11,531 nucleotides of DNA from JAWVFN01 sp963696625. Its GTDB lineage: Bacteria; Actinomycetota; Thermoleophilia; Solirubrobacterales; 70-9. The stretch spans positions 1 to 11,531 of the forward strand of contig CAVOKZ010000011.1 of NCBI GenBank assembly GCA_963696625.1, read 5' to 3'. This document shows, piece by piece, positions 5,610 to 11,531 of this stretch. Within the stretch, counting starts at the first letter, position 1; every line of letters begins with the position of its first letter. Made by a program: the position numbers and the translations under genes. Below the pieces are notes generated by a model. The model was not told where the DNA came from. It saw only the letters and a program-made list of their open reading frames with translations, and made no database searches.

Positions 5610-6818
5610 GTGGCCAAGGACCCGAGGAGCGAGCCCGAGCAGGACAGGCACCTGCTGAGCCGCCGGCGGCTGCTGGCGGCCGGCGCGGTCGCGGGTACGG
5701 CGCCGGTGCTGCACCAGTTCGTCCCGCACTCGGGCGTCCACGAGGCGCTCGCCGGCGAGAACGCCGGCCACGACGGCGCCGCGGTGCCGACCGGCGCCCA
5801 CGGCGGCGGCAACGACGGCCCGACCCTCCGCAGGGGCGCCGTCGTCGACCACGCCGCCAACGGCTTCAACCCGACCGAGATCCTGCGCGACTTCGACTGG
5901 GGCAAGACCACGCGGCTGCCGAACGGCCGCGTCCTGCGCGAGTGGGAGATGGTCGCGATGGATCAGGAGATCGAGGTCGCGCCGGGCGTCAAGTACCCGG
6001 CCTGGACCTACAACGGCCGCGTGCCGGGGCCGACGCTGCGCTGCCGCGAGGGCGAGAGGCTGAGGATCACCTTCGGCAACGGCTCGGCCCACCCCCACAC
6101 GATCCACTTCCACGGCCTGCATCCCGCCCAGATGGACGGCGTCCCAGGAATCGGCGCCGGGCTGATCGAGACCGGCCAGAGCGTCACCTATGAGTTCGAC
6201 GCCGAGCCGTTCGGCATGCACCTTTACCACTGCCACGCGGCGCCGCTTGCCGAGCACATCGCCCGCGGCCTCTACGGCGCCTTCATCATCGATCCGAAGC
6301 AGGGCCGCGAGGACGCCGAAGAGCTGTTGATGGTGATGAATGGCTTCAACACCAACTTCGACGCCCAGGGCAACCAGGTCTACGGGGTCAACAGCGTCGC
6401 CTTCCACTACGTCAACGAGCCGATCGAGGTGCCCTGCGGTGAGCCGGTGCGGATCTACCTGGCGAACCTGCTCGAGTACGACCCCCTCAACAGCTTCCAC
6501 ATCCACGGCAACTTCTTCAACCACTTCCCGACCGGCACCTCGATGCAGCCGGTCGAGTACACAGACACGATCGCCCAGGTCCAGGGGCAGCGCTCGATCC
6601 TCGAGATGCAGTTCCCGCACCCCGGCCACTTCATGTTCCACGCCCACAAGACCGAGTTCGCCGAGCTCGGCTGGATGGGCTTCTTCGAGGCCGGCGGGGC
6701 GGAGGGCAGGGCGGCGGCGCCGCAGGCCTTCTGCGATCTCGAATCGCGCTACGGAATCCCGCCGGTCGGTGGGCCGTTCCGTGCGCCGCCGGCGGCGAGC
6801 GGAGGGGGCGCGCAATGA
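5610..6818 (+). CDS. Tat-exported two-domain multicopper oxidase (type 1 copper in domain 1)
   Basis: 402 residues. The N-terminus LLSRRRLLAAGAVAGTAPVL (R18-R20) looks like a twin-arginine signal, so folded enzyme would be exported, followed by a His/Gly-rich linker to about 70. Domain 1 has YNGRVPGPTL, then HPHTIHFHG (H163, H166, H168). LYHCHAAPLAEHI follows, with H207-C208-H209 and H216 giving a complete type 1 site plus trinuclear-cluster ligands. Domain 2 has FHIHG (H297, H299) and FMFHAH (H344, H346); A345 replaces the type 1 Cys, so only the trinuclear ligands remain. This is the 'type C' two-domain pattern, active as a trimer in known members. Substrates may be phenols or metal ions (Cu, Fe, Mn). 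Its place at the head of a metal transport operon favours a metallo-oxidase role, by inference. The stop overlaps the ZIP start (ATGA). GTG 5610 is the first codon after the -10 box. Confidence 0.9.
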   Translation: MAKDPRSEPEQDRHLLSRRRLLAAGAVAGTAPVLHQFVPHSGVHEALAGENAGHDGAAVPTGAHGGGNDGPTLRRGAVVDHAANGFNPTEILRDFDWGKTTRLPNGRVLREWEMVAMDQEIEVAPGVKYPAWTYNGRVPGPTLRCREGERLRITFGNGSAHPHTIHFHGLHPAQMDGVPGIGAGLIETGQSVTYEFDAEPFGMHLYHCHAAPLAEHIARGLYGAFIIDPKQGREDAEELLMVMNGFNTNFDAQGNQVYGVNSVAFHYVNEPIEVPCGEPVRIYLANLLEYDPLNSFHIHGNFFNHFPTGTSMQPVEYTDTIAQVQGQRSILEMQFPHPGHFMFHAHKTEFAELGWMGFFEAGGAEGRAAAPQAFCDLESRYGIPPVGGPFRAPPAASGGGAQ

Positions 6819-8021
6819 GCGCCGGGGCCAAGACGGCAAAGGGGGGCGTCGCGGCCGCCCCGGGCTGGCTGCTCTGGGCGGGGCCGCTACTGCTGATCGT
6901 CGCCGCGATCGGTGCCTTCGCGATCGCCGGGGGCCCGGGCCTCGGTGAGCGAACCGGTCCCCCGGTCGAGGATCTCCAGGTCGAGCGCACGACGCTGCGC
7001 CCCGGCGAGATCGAGCTCGCGGTCCGCAACGCCGGCCCCGACGCGCTCCAGGTCGCGCAGGTCACGGTCAACGACGCTTTCGTCGACTTCTCCGGCGACG
7101 GCGAGCTCGGCCGGCTCGAAGGCGAGACGCTGAAGCTCGACTACCCGTGGCAGGAGGGCTCGCCGTACGAGGTCTCGATGCTGCTCTCGAGCGGCACGAC
7201 GATCACCCACGAGATCGAGGCGGCGGCCGAGAGCCCGGAGGCCGACGCCGGCTTCTTCGGGTTGATGGCCCTGCTCGGCATCTACGTCGGCCTGATCCCG
7301 GTCGGCCTCGGGATGCTGTTCACGCCGTTCATGCGCTCGATCCGCGAGCGCTGGCTGCAGGTGCTGATGGCGGCGACGATCGGCCTGCTCGGCTTCCTCG
7401 CCGTCGACGCCTACCTCGAGGGCGTCGAGCTCGGCGACACGGCCCCGTCGGCGTTCGGCGGGCTCCAGCTCTTGTTCGCCGGAGGCGCGGTCGCCTTCCT
7501 CACCCTCAGCGGCCTCGACGCCTGGCTGCGCGAGAAGCGCGCGAAGGCCAAGCAAAAGGGGGCTGATGGCTGGCGGCTGTCGCTGATGGTCGCGATCGGG
7601 ATCGGGCTCCACAACCTCGGCGAGGGGCTGGCGATCGGGTCGGCCTATGCGATCGGCTCGCTCGCTCTCGGCGCCTTCCTCGTCGTCGGCTTCGCGATTC
7701 ACAACACCACCGAGGGCCTCGCGATCGTCGCTCCGCTGGCGCGCTCGGGCGAGCACCCCGGCCTCGGGCGGCTGGCGCTGCTCGGCGCGATCGCGGGCGG
7801 CCCGGCGATCCTCGGCGCGATCATCGGCGCCACGGCCTATGACCCCGAGCTTCTCCCTGTTCCTGCTCGGGCTCGGTATCGGCGCGATCGTCCAGGTCAT
7901 CGTCCAGCTGACGCCGTCGATCCGCGACGGCGCCGGGCGGGCGCTCAACCCGGCGAGCGTCACCGGCATCCTCGCCGGCGTCGCCGTCCTCTATCTGACC
8001 AGCCTCCTGGTGGCGATATGA
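6815..8021 (+). CDS. ZIP family metal transporter with extracytoplasmic N-terminal domain, frameshifted
   Basis: Permease of the ZIP (GufA/ZupT-like) family, which moves divalent metals such as Zn, Mn or Fe across the membrane. A first membrane segment (about 18-40) is followed by a beta-rich domain (about 50-140, LQVERTTLRPGEIELAVRN and onward) expected outside the membrane, which is unusual for bacterial ZIPs. Membrane segments then start near 146. The metal site is shown by HNLGEG (H266, E270) and HNTTEG (H296, E300). After P344 the frame reads into Arg/Pro-rich nonsense. The +1 frame instead continues as SFSLFLLGLGIGAIVQ and ends LYLTSLLVAI at 8021. The shift lies at the CCCC run 7843-7846; removing one C gives a 401-residue protein. 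Causes may be a sequence error, a real mutation or programmed slippage. The corrected stop overlaps the regulator start (ATGA), as at the other junctions of this operon. Confidence 0.82.
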
Positions 8022-8725
8022 GCCCCGGGCCCGCCGCCCACAACGCCCACCCCGGCCGCGAGAACGCCGAGGGCACCGAGAACTACGCGAAGGCGATCTA
8101 CCAGTTGCAGGCGCGGGGCGAGAAGGGGACGGTCGGCACCGGCGCCGTCGCCGAGCGGCTCGGCGTCACCTCGGCCACCGCCTCGGCGATGCTGCGCCGC
8201 ATGGCCGACGAGGGCCTCGTCGAGCACGCTCCCTACCAGGGCGTCAGCCTCACCCCGAGCGGCGAGCAGGTCGCGCTCGAGGTGATCCGCCACCACCGTC
8301 TGCTCGAGACCTACCTGAGCCAGGCGCTCGGCATGCCCTGGGACCGCGTGCACGAGGAGGCCGAGGTGCTCGAGCACTACATCTCCGAGGACCTCGAGGC
8401 GCTGATCGCCGCCGAGCTCGGCGACCCGAGCCACGATCCGCACGGCGACCCGATTCCGGGGCCCGACCTGACCGTTCCGGAGTCGGACAAGAGCGTCGCC
8501 CTCGATCAGGTCGAGATCGGGGAGGAGGTCGCCTTCACGCGTGTCTCCGATCGCGACCCGGCGATGCTCCGCTACCTGGCCGACCGCGGCATTCTGCCGG
8601 GTGTCGAGCTCACGGTCACCGGGCGCCAGCCGTTCGGCGGGCCGTTGCTGGTCGATGTCGACGGGCGCGAGCACGCGCTCGGGGACGAGCTGGCGCGCCG
8701 CATGCGCGTCTCGCCGAAGTCCTGA
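8018..8725 (+). CDS. mntR: MntR/DtxR family metal-dependent transcriptional regulator
   Basis: 235 residues with the three DtxR-family parts. The winged helix (about 20-80) has VAERLGVTSATASAMLRRM as recognition region. The metal-binding and dimer domain spans about 81-150. The C-terminal SH3/FeoA-like domain spans about 160-232. By motif alignment, metal ligands are H93 and E97 (RHHRLLE), H112, E116, E119 and H120 (VHEEAEVLEH). E116 stands where DtxR/IdeR have Cys102, as in manganese-sensing MntR. N22 (TENY) stands at the DtxR Met10 / MntR Asp8 position. Manganese is therefore the more likely effector, but the Asn is atypical. With metal bound it should repress transport genes, probably this operon, through the inverted repeat at 5574-5589. 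Its ATG overlaps the restored ZIP stop. Its frame equals the unshifted ZIP frame, so it can be misread as the C-terminus of a ZIP fusion. Confidence 0.9.
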   Translation: MSPGPAAHNAHPGRENAEGTENYAKAIYQLQARGEKGTVGTGAVAERLGVTSATASAMLRRMADEGLVEHAPYQGVSLTPSGEQVALEVIRHHRLLETYLSQALGMPWDRVHEEAEVLEHYISEDLEALIAAELGDPSHDPHGDPIPGPDLTVPESDKSVALDQVEIGEEVAFTRVSDRDPAMLRYLADRGILPGVELTVTGRQPFGGPLLVDVDGREHALGDELARRMRVSPKS

Positions 8726-10032
8726 TGCGCCGGACCGAGGCGACGCCCCGCGTCGAGGACGTCCTCCCCGGCGAGGCGCGCGTGGCCGAGGCCGCACGGC
8801 GCTCGCTCGAGGGGCAGACCCGCGGCCCGAGGGGCGTGCTGCCCTTCCTCGGCCCGGCCTTCGTCGCCGCCGTGGCCTACATCGACCCGGGCAACTTCGC
8901 GACCAACATCGCCGGCGGCTCGAAGTTCGGCTACCTGCTGCTCTGGGTGATCCTGGCGGCGAATCTGATCGCGATGGTGGTCCAGACCCAGTCGGCGAAG
9001 CTCGGCATCGCGACCGGCAAGAACCTGCCCGAGCTCTGCCGCGAGACGTTCTCGCGCCGCACCTCGATTGGGCTCTGGCTCCAGGCCGAGGCGGTGGCGA
9101 TGGCGACCGACATCGCCGAGGTCGTCGGCGCGGCGCTCGGCCTCAACCTGCTGTTCGGGACGCCGCTCTTCCTCGCAGGCCTGATCGCCGGCGGGGCGGC
9201 CTTCGCGATCCTCGGCCTCCAGCAGATGGGCTTCCGCCGCCTCGAGGCCGGGATCTCGGTGCTGGTCGGCGTCGTCGTGGTCTCGTTCGGAATCGAGCTG
9301 ATCGACGCCAAGCCGCATGCGGGCGACGTCGCCTCGCACCTGTTCGTGCCCGGCTTCAGCGGCACCGAGAGCGTCCTGCTCGCCACCGGGATCATCGGCG
9401 CGACGGTGATGCCCCACGTGGTCTACCTGCACTCGGCGCTGACCCAGAAGCGCGTCGTCGGCCGCGACGACGAGGAGAAGCGCAAGATCCTCCGCTTCGA
9501 GAAGGTCGACGTGGTGATCGCGATGTCGCTCGCCGGCCTGGTCAACCTTTCGATGATGATCGTCGCCGCCGCGCTCTTTCACCCGAGCGGGCTCGCCGAC
9601 ATCGACACGATCGACGGCGCCTACGACGCGCTCCAGAGCCTCGTCTCGCCCACCGCCGCGACGTTCTTCGGCATCGCGCTGCTCGCCTCCGGGCTCGCCT
9701 CCTCGTCGGTCGGGACGATGGCGGGGCAGGTCGTGATGCAGGGGTTCATCGAGCGCCGGATCCCGATCTTCCTGCGCCGCGCGATCACCCTGGCGCCGGC
9801 CCTCGTCGTGCTCGCGATCGGGGTCGACCCGACCGACGCCCTGGTCGCGAGCCAGGTCGTGCTCTCGTTCGGGATCCCGTTCGCGCTGGTGCCGCTGTTG
9901 ATGATCGCCCGCCGGGAAGAGGTGATGGGCTCGCTCGCCAACCCGAACTGGCTCACGGCCGTCGCCGGCTCGCTGGCGGCGATGATCATCGCCCTCAACG
10001 TGTTCCTGCTGATCCAGCTCTTCTTCGGCTGA
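8725..10032 (+). CDS. mntH: Nramp family Mn2+/Fe2+ transporter
   Basis: 435 residues, standard length for bacterial Nramp proteins, which couple Mn(II) or Fe(II) uptake to protons in the cytoplasmic membrane. After a charged 35-residue N-terminus come about eleven hydrophobic segments. Helix 1 holds the metal motif DPGN (D54, N57) within AYIDPGNFATNIAGGSKFGY. Helix 6 holds GATVMPHVVYLHSAL (M229, H231), the other half of the metal site. Both the Met that selects transition metals over calcium and the DPGN pair are intact, so it should be functional. The start ATG overlaps the regulator stop as TGATG, giving translational coupling. Pairing with an MntR-like regulator and a ZIP transporter points to manganese. 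It is the last clear gene of the operon; katG follows after 162 bases with its own ribosome binding site. Confidence 0.93.
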   Translation: MRRTEATPRVEDVLPGEARVAEAARRSLEGQTRGPRGVLPFLGPAFVAAVAYIDPGNFATNIAGGSKFGYLLLWVILAANLIAMVVQTQSAKLGIATGKNLPELCRETFSRRTSIGLWLQAEAVAMATDIAEVVGAALGLNLLFGTPLFLAGLIAGGAAFAILGLQQMGFRRLEAGISVLVGVVVVSFGIELIDAKPHAGDVASHLFVPGFSGTESVLLATGIIGATVMPHVVYLHSALTQKRVVGRDDEEKRKILRFEKVDVVIAMSLAGLVNLSMMIVAAALFHPSGLADIDTIDGAYDALQSLVSPTAATFFGIALLASGLASSSVGTMAGQVVMQGFIERRIPIFLRRAITLAPALVVLAIGVDPTDALVASQVVLSFGIPFALVPLLMIARREEVMGSLANPNWLTAVAGSLAAMIIALNVFLLIQLFFG

Positions 10033-10042
10033 TGGAGCGATG

Positions 10043-10067
10043 CGCGAAAATCGCGACCGTCTCGGTC
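10043..10067 (+). other. Two adjacent short hairpins after mntH
   Basis: CGCGA-AAA-TCGCG (10043-10055) is followed at once by GACCG-TCT-CGGTC (10055-10067, sharing one base). They lie just after the mntH stop and could end or weaken transcription from the metal operon. There is no T-run, so a factor-independent terminator is uncertain. Confidence 0.3.
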
Positions 10068-10131
10068 CTCGACATCGACCGCTTCAGCGACGGCGAGCAC
10101 GTCGGGCGCAGCCACCGCCGCCGGCTTTGCG

Positions 10132-10160
10132 CAAGCATTTCAGGGCGATGCATTAGCTTG
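10132..10160 (+). promoter_or_regulatory. Possible katG promoter and inverted repeat
   Basis: An imperfect inverted repeat: CAAGC (10132-10136) with GCTTG (10156-10160), plus inner GCAT/ATGC arms. It includes TAGCTT (10154-10159), which fits the TAnnnT -10 pattern and would start a message about 29 bases ahead of katG. A Fur/PerR or metal-responsive operator is possible, but no known box is matched. Confidence 0.3.
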
Positions 10161-10182
10161 AGCCATGAACAAACCTTGACCC

Positions 10183-10189
10183 GGAAGGA
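10183..10189 (+). promoter_or_regulatory. Shine-Dalgarno site of katG
   Basis: GGAAGGA lies 5 bases before the GTG at 10195 and decides that start over downstream in-frame codons. Confidence 0.7.
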
Positions 10190-10194
10190 ATCCC

Positions 10195-11531
10195 GTGCCC
10201 GAAAGCGATGATGCCGTTGTTGGAGAGTTGAACGAGGAAAAGAATGGCGGTGGCTGCCCGGTGCGCGAGCGCGCGCCGTACCCGACCCAGACCGGGGGAA
10301 ACCGGGGGTGGTGGCCGAACCAGCTCAACCTGAAGATCCTCGCCAAGAACGCGGCCGAGACCAACCCCCTCGGCGAGGGGTTCGACTACGCCGACGCTTT
10401 CAAGAGCCTCGACCTCGACGCCGTCAAGAAGGACATCGAACAGGTATTGACGACCTCGCAGGACTGGTGGCCCGCCGACTACGGCCACTACGGTCCGCTG
10501 ATGATCCGCATGGCGTGGCACAGCGCCGGCACGTATCGGATCAAGGACGGTCGCGGCGGCGCCGGGGCGGGGCAGCAGCGCTTCGCACCTGTCAACAGCT
10601 GGCCGGACAACGGGAACCTCGACAAGGCTCGCAGGCTGCTGTGGCCGGTCAAGCAGAAGTACGGCCAGAAGATCTCTTGGGCGGACCTGATGGTGCTCAG
10701 CGGCAACGTCGCCCTCGAGTCGATGGGCTTTGAGACCTTCGGCTTCGGCGGCGGCCGGGAGGACGCCTGGGAGCCCGACGAGGACGTCTACTGGGGCCCC
10801 GAGACAACCTGGCTCGGCGACGAGCGCTACACCGGCGACCGTGAGCTCGAGAACCCGCTGGCGGCGGTCCAGATGGGCCTCATCTACGTCAACCCGGAGG
10901 GTCCCAACGGCAACCCGGATCCGCTGGCGGCGGCCGTGGACATTCGCGAGACGTTCCGGCGCATGGCGATGAACGACGAGGAGACCGTGGCGCTGATCGT
11001 CGGGGGTCACACCTTCGGCAAGACGCATGGAGCGGCAGACCCGGACAAGTACGTCGGTCCCGAGCCCGAGGCCGCTCCGCTCGAGCAGCAGGGCCTCGGC
11101 TGGCGCAACAGCTTCGGCAACGGCAACGGCACGGACGCGATCACCAGCGGGCTCGAGGGCGCGTGGACGGCGACTCCGGTGGCGTGGGACAACAGCTTCC
11201 TCGAGACGCTGTTCGGCCTCGAATGGGAGCTTGCAAAGAGCCCGGCCGGCGCGTCGCAGTGGAAGCCGAAGGGCGACGTCGAGAGCACCGTGCCGGACGC
11301 CCAGGACCCGTCGGCGAAGCACACGCCGACGATGCTGACGACCGACCTCGCTTTGCGGCTAGACCCGGTCTACGAGCCGATTGCGCGGCGCTTCTACGAG
11401 AACCCCGGCGAGCTCGCGGACGCCTTCGCCCGCGCGTGGTTCAAGCTCACGCATCGCGACATGGGCCCGGTCGCGCGCTACCTCGGCCCGGAGGTTCCCG
11501 ACGAGGAGCTGATCTGGCAGGACCCCGTCCC
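10195..11531 (+). CDS. katG: Catalase-peroxidase KatG, N-terminal part (cut by window end)
   Basis: 445 whole codons are present and the frame runs off the right edge; complete KatG is about 740 residues, so most of the active N-terminal domain is here. KatG is a heme enzyme that breaks down hydrogen peroxide and acts as a peroxidase. The N-terminus GGCPV and WWPNQLNLKIL are typical. The distal site is IRMAWHSAGTYR (R105, W108, H109). Y231 (QMGLIYVNPEGPNG) and M257 (ETFRRMAMND) complete the Met-Tyr-Trp adduct needed for catalase activity. H272 (GGHTFGKTHG) is the heme ligand. All key residues are intact, so it should be functional. GTG 10195 is set by GGAAGGA upstream. No furA gene precedes it, unlike many actinobacteria. 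It follows the manganese operon by 162 bases, so metal and peroxide defence may be coordinated, by inference. Confidence 0.96.
   Translation, partial: MPESDDAVVGELNEEKNGGGCPVRERAPYPTQTGGNRGWWPNQLNLKILAKNAAETNPLGEGFDYADAFKSLDLDAVKKDIEQVLTTSQDWWPADYGHYGPLMIRMAWHSAGTYRIKDGRGGAGAGQQRFAPVNSWPDNGNLDKARRLLWPVKQKYGQKISWADLMVLSGNVALESMGFETFGFGGGREDAWEPDEDVYWGPETTWLGDERYTGDRELENPLAAVQMGLIYVNPEGPNGNPDPLAAAVDIRETFRRMAMNDEETVALIVGGHTFGKTHGAADPDKYVGPEPEAAPLEQQGLGWRNSFGNGNGTDAITSGLEGAWTATPVAWDNSFLETLFGLEWELAKSPAGASQWKPKGDVESTVPDAQDPSAKHTPTMLTTDLALRLDPVYEPIARRFYENPGELADAFARAWFKLTHRDMGPVARYLGPEVPDEELIWQDPV

Noticed and set aside
5091..6839. Long minus-strand open frame (582 codons) across ygfZ and the oxidase gene
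   Set aside because: It crosses two well-supported genes, its sequence is Arg/Ala/Val-rich without any motif, and long antisense frames are expected at this GC content.
6887..7969. Minus-strand open frame (360 codons) opposite the ZIP gene, and a similar one opposite mntH (8572-9582)
   Set aside because: Both are shadows of strongly supported membrane-protein genes, with His/Arg/Glu-rich sequence and no recognisable domain.
6815..8725. A single 636-residue ZIP-DtxR fusion protein
   Set aside because: The joining segment (7847-8017) is Arg/Pro-rich with no membrane character, while the +1 frame encodes the missing ZIP end and stops right at the regulator start. I treat them as two genes with a frameshift, though a rare slip-dependent fusion is kept as an option in the findings.

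Overview
The window is very GC-rich, with most codons ending in G or C. Start codons are ATG or GTG, several promoters look leaderless, and genes are packed tightly. A divergent ClpS, a crotonyl-CoA carboxylase/reductase, a GcvT/YgfZ-type folate-binding protein and KatG together suggest a high-GC actinomycete, perhaps of the Thermoleophilia/Solirubrobacterales type. That placement is inferred from gene content and style; no rRNA or other marker is present.

Layout, left to right. (1) The 3' end of an unrecognised protein with a LamG-like beta-sandwich (2-643, +). (2) clpS (703-993, +), converging on (3) a minus-strand pair: crotonyl-CoA carboxylase/reductase (2585-1329) followed by an ABM-fold monooxygenase-like protein (1300-1007). 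(4) A 202-bp divergent intergenic region (2586-2787), the longest non-coding stretch here, holding two strong palindromes. (5) An uncharacterised coiled-coil protein with a PD-(D/E)xK nuclease-like core (2788-4122, +), converging on (6) a minus-strand pair: ygfZ-like gene (5521-4553) and a small lipoprotein (4541-4134). (7) A plus-strand metal-homeostasis operon (5610-10032): Tat-exported two-domain multicopper oxidase, ZIP transporter, MntR/DtxR-type regulator and Nramp (MntH) transporter, all joined by 1-4 base overlaps. (8) The first 60% or so of katG (10195 to the window end, +). No gene-free stretch exceeds 300 bases. I saw no tRNA, rRNA, CRISPR array or insertion sequence.

The four operon genes form a coherent extracytoplasmic oxidase, metal import and metal sensing set. 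The regulator has Glu in place of the DtxR Cys102, which points to Mn(II) rather than Fe(II). katG downstream fits a link between manganese and peroxide defence. The ZIP gene carries a one-base frameshift at a CCCC run (7843-7846). Read unshifted, this makes an artificial ZIP-DtxR fusion; read with a +1 shift, it restores the last membrane segments and an ATGA overlap with the regulator gene.

The most unusual items are: a structured palindromic repeat present twice, each copy just upstream of a gene and in the same orientation (clpS and ccr), with paired base changes; the frameshifted ZIP gene; the coiled-coil nuclease-like protein; and a perfect inverted repeat in the promoter of the metal operon that could be the regulator's own operator.
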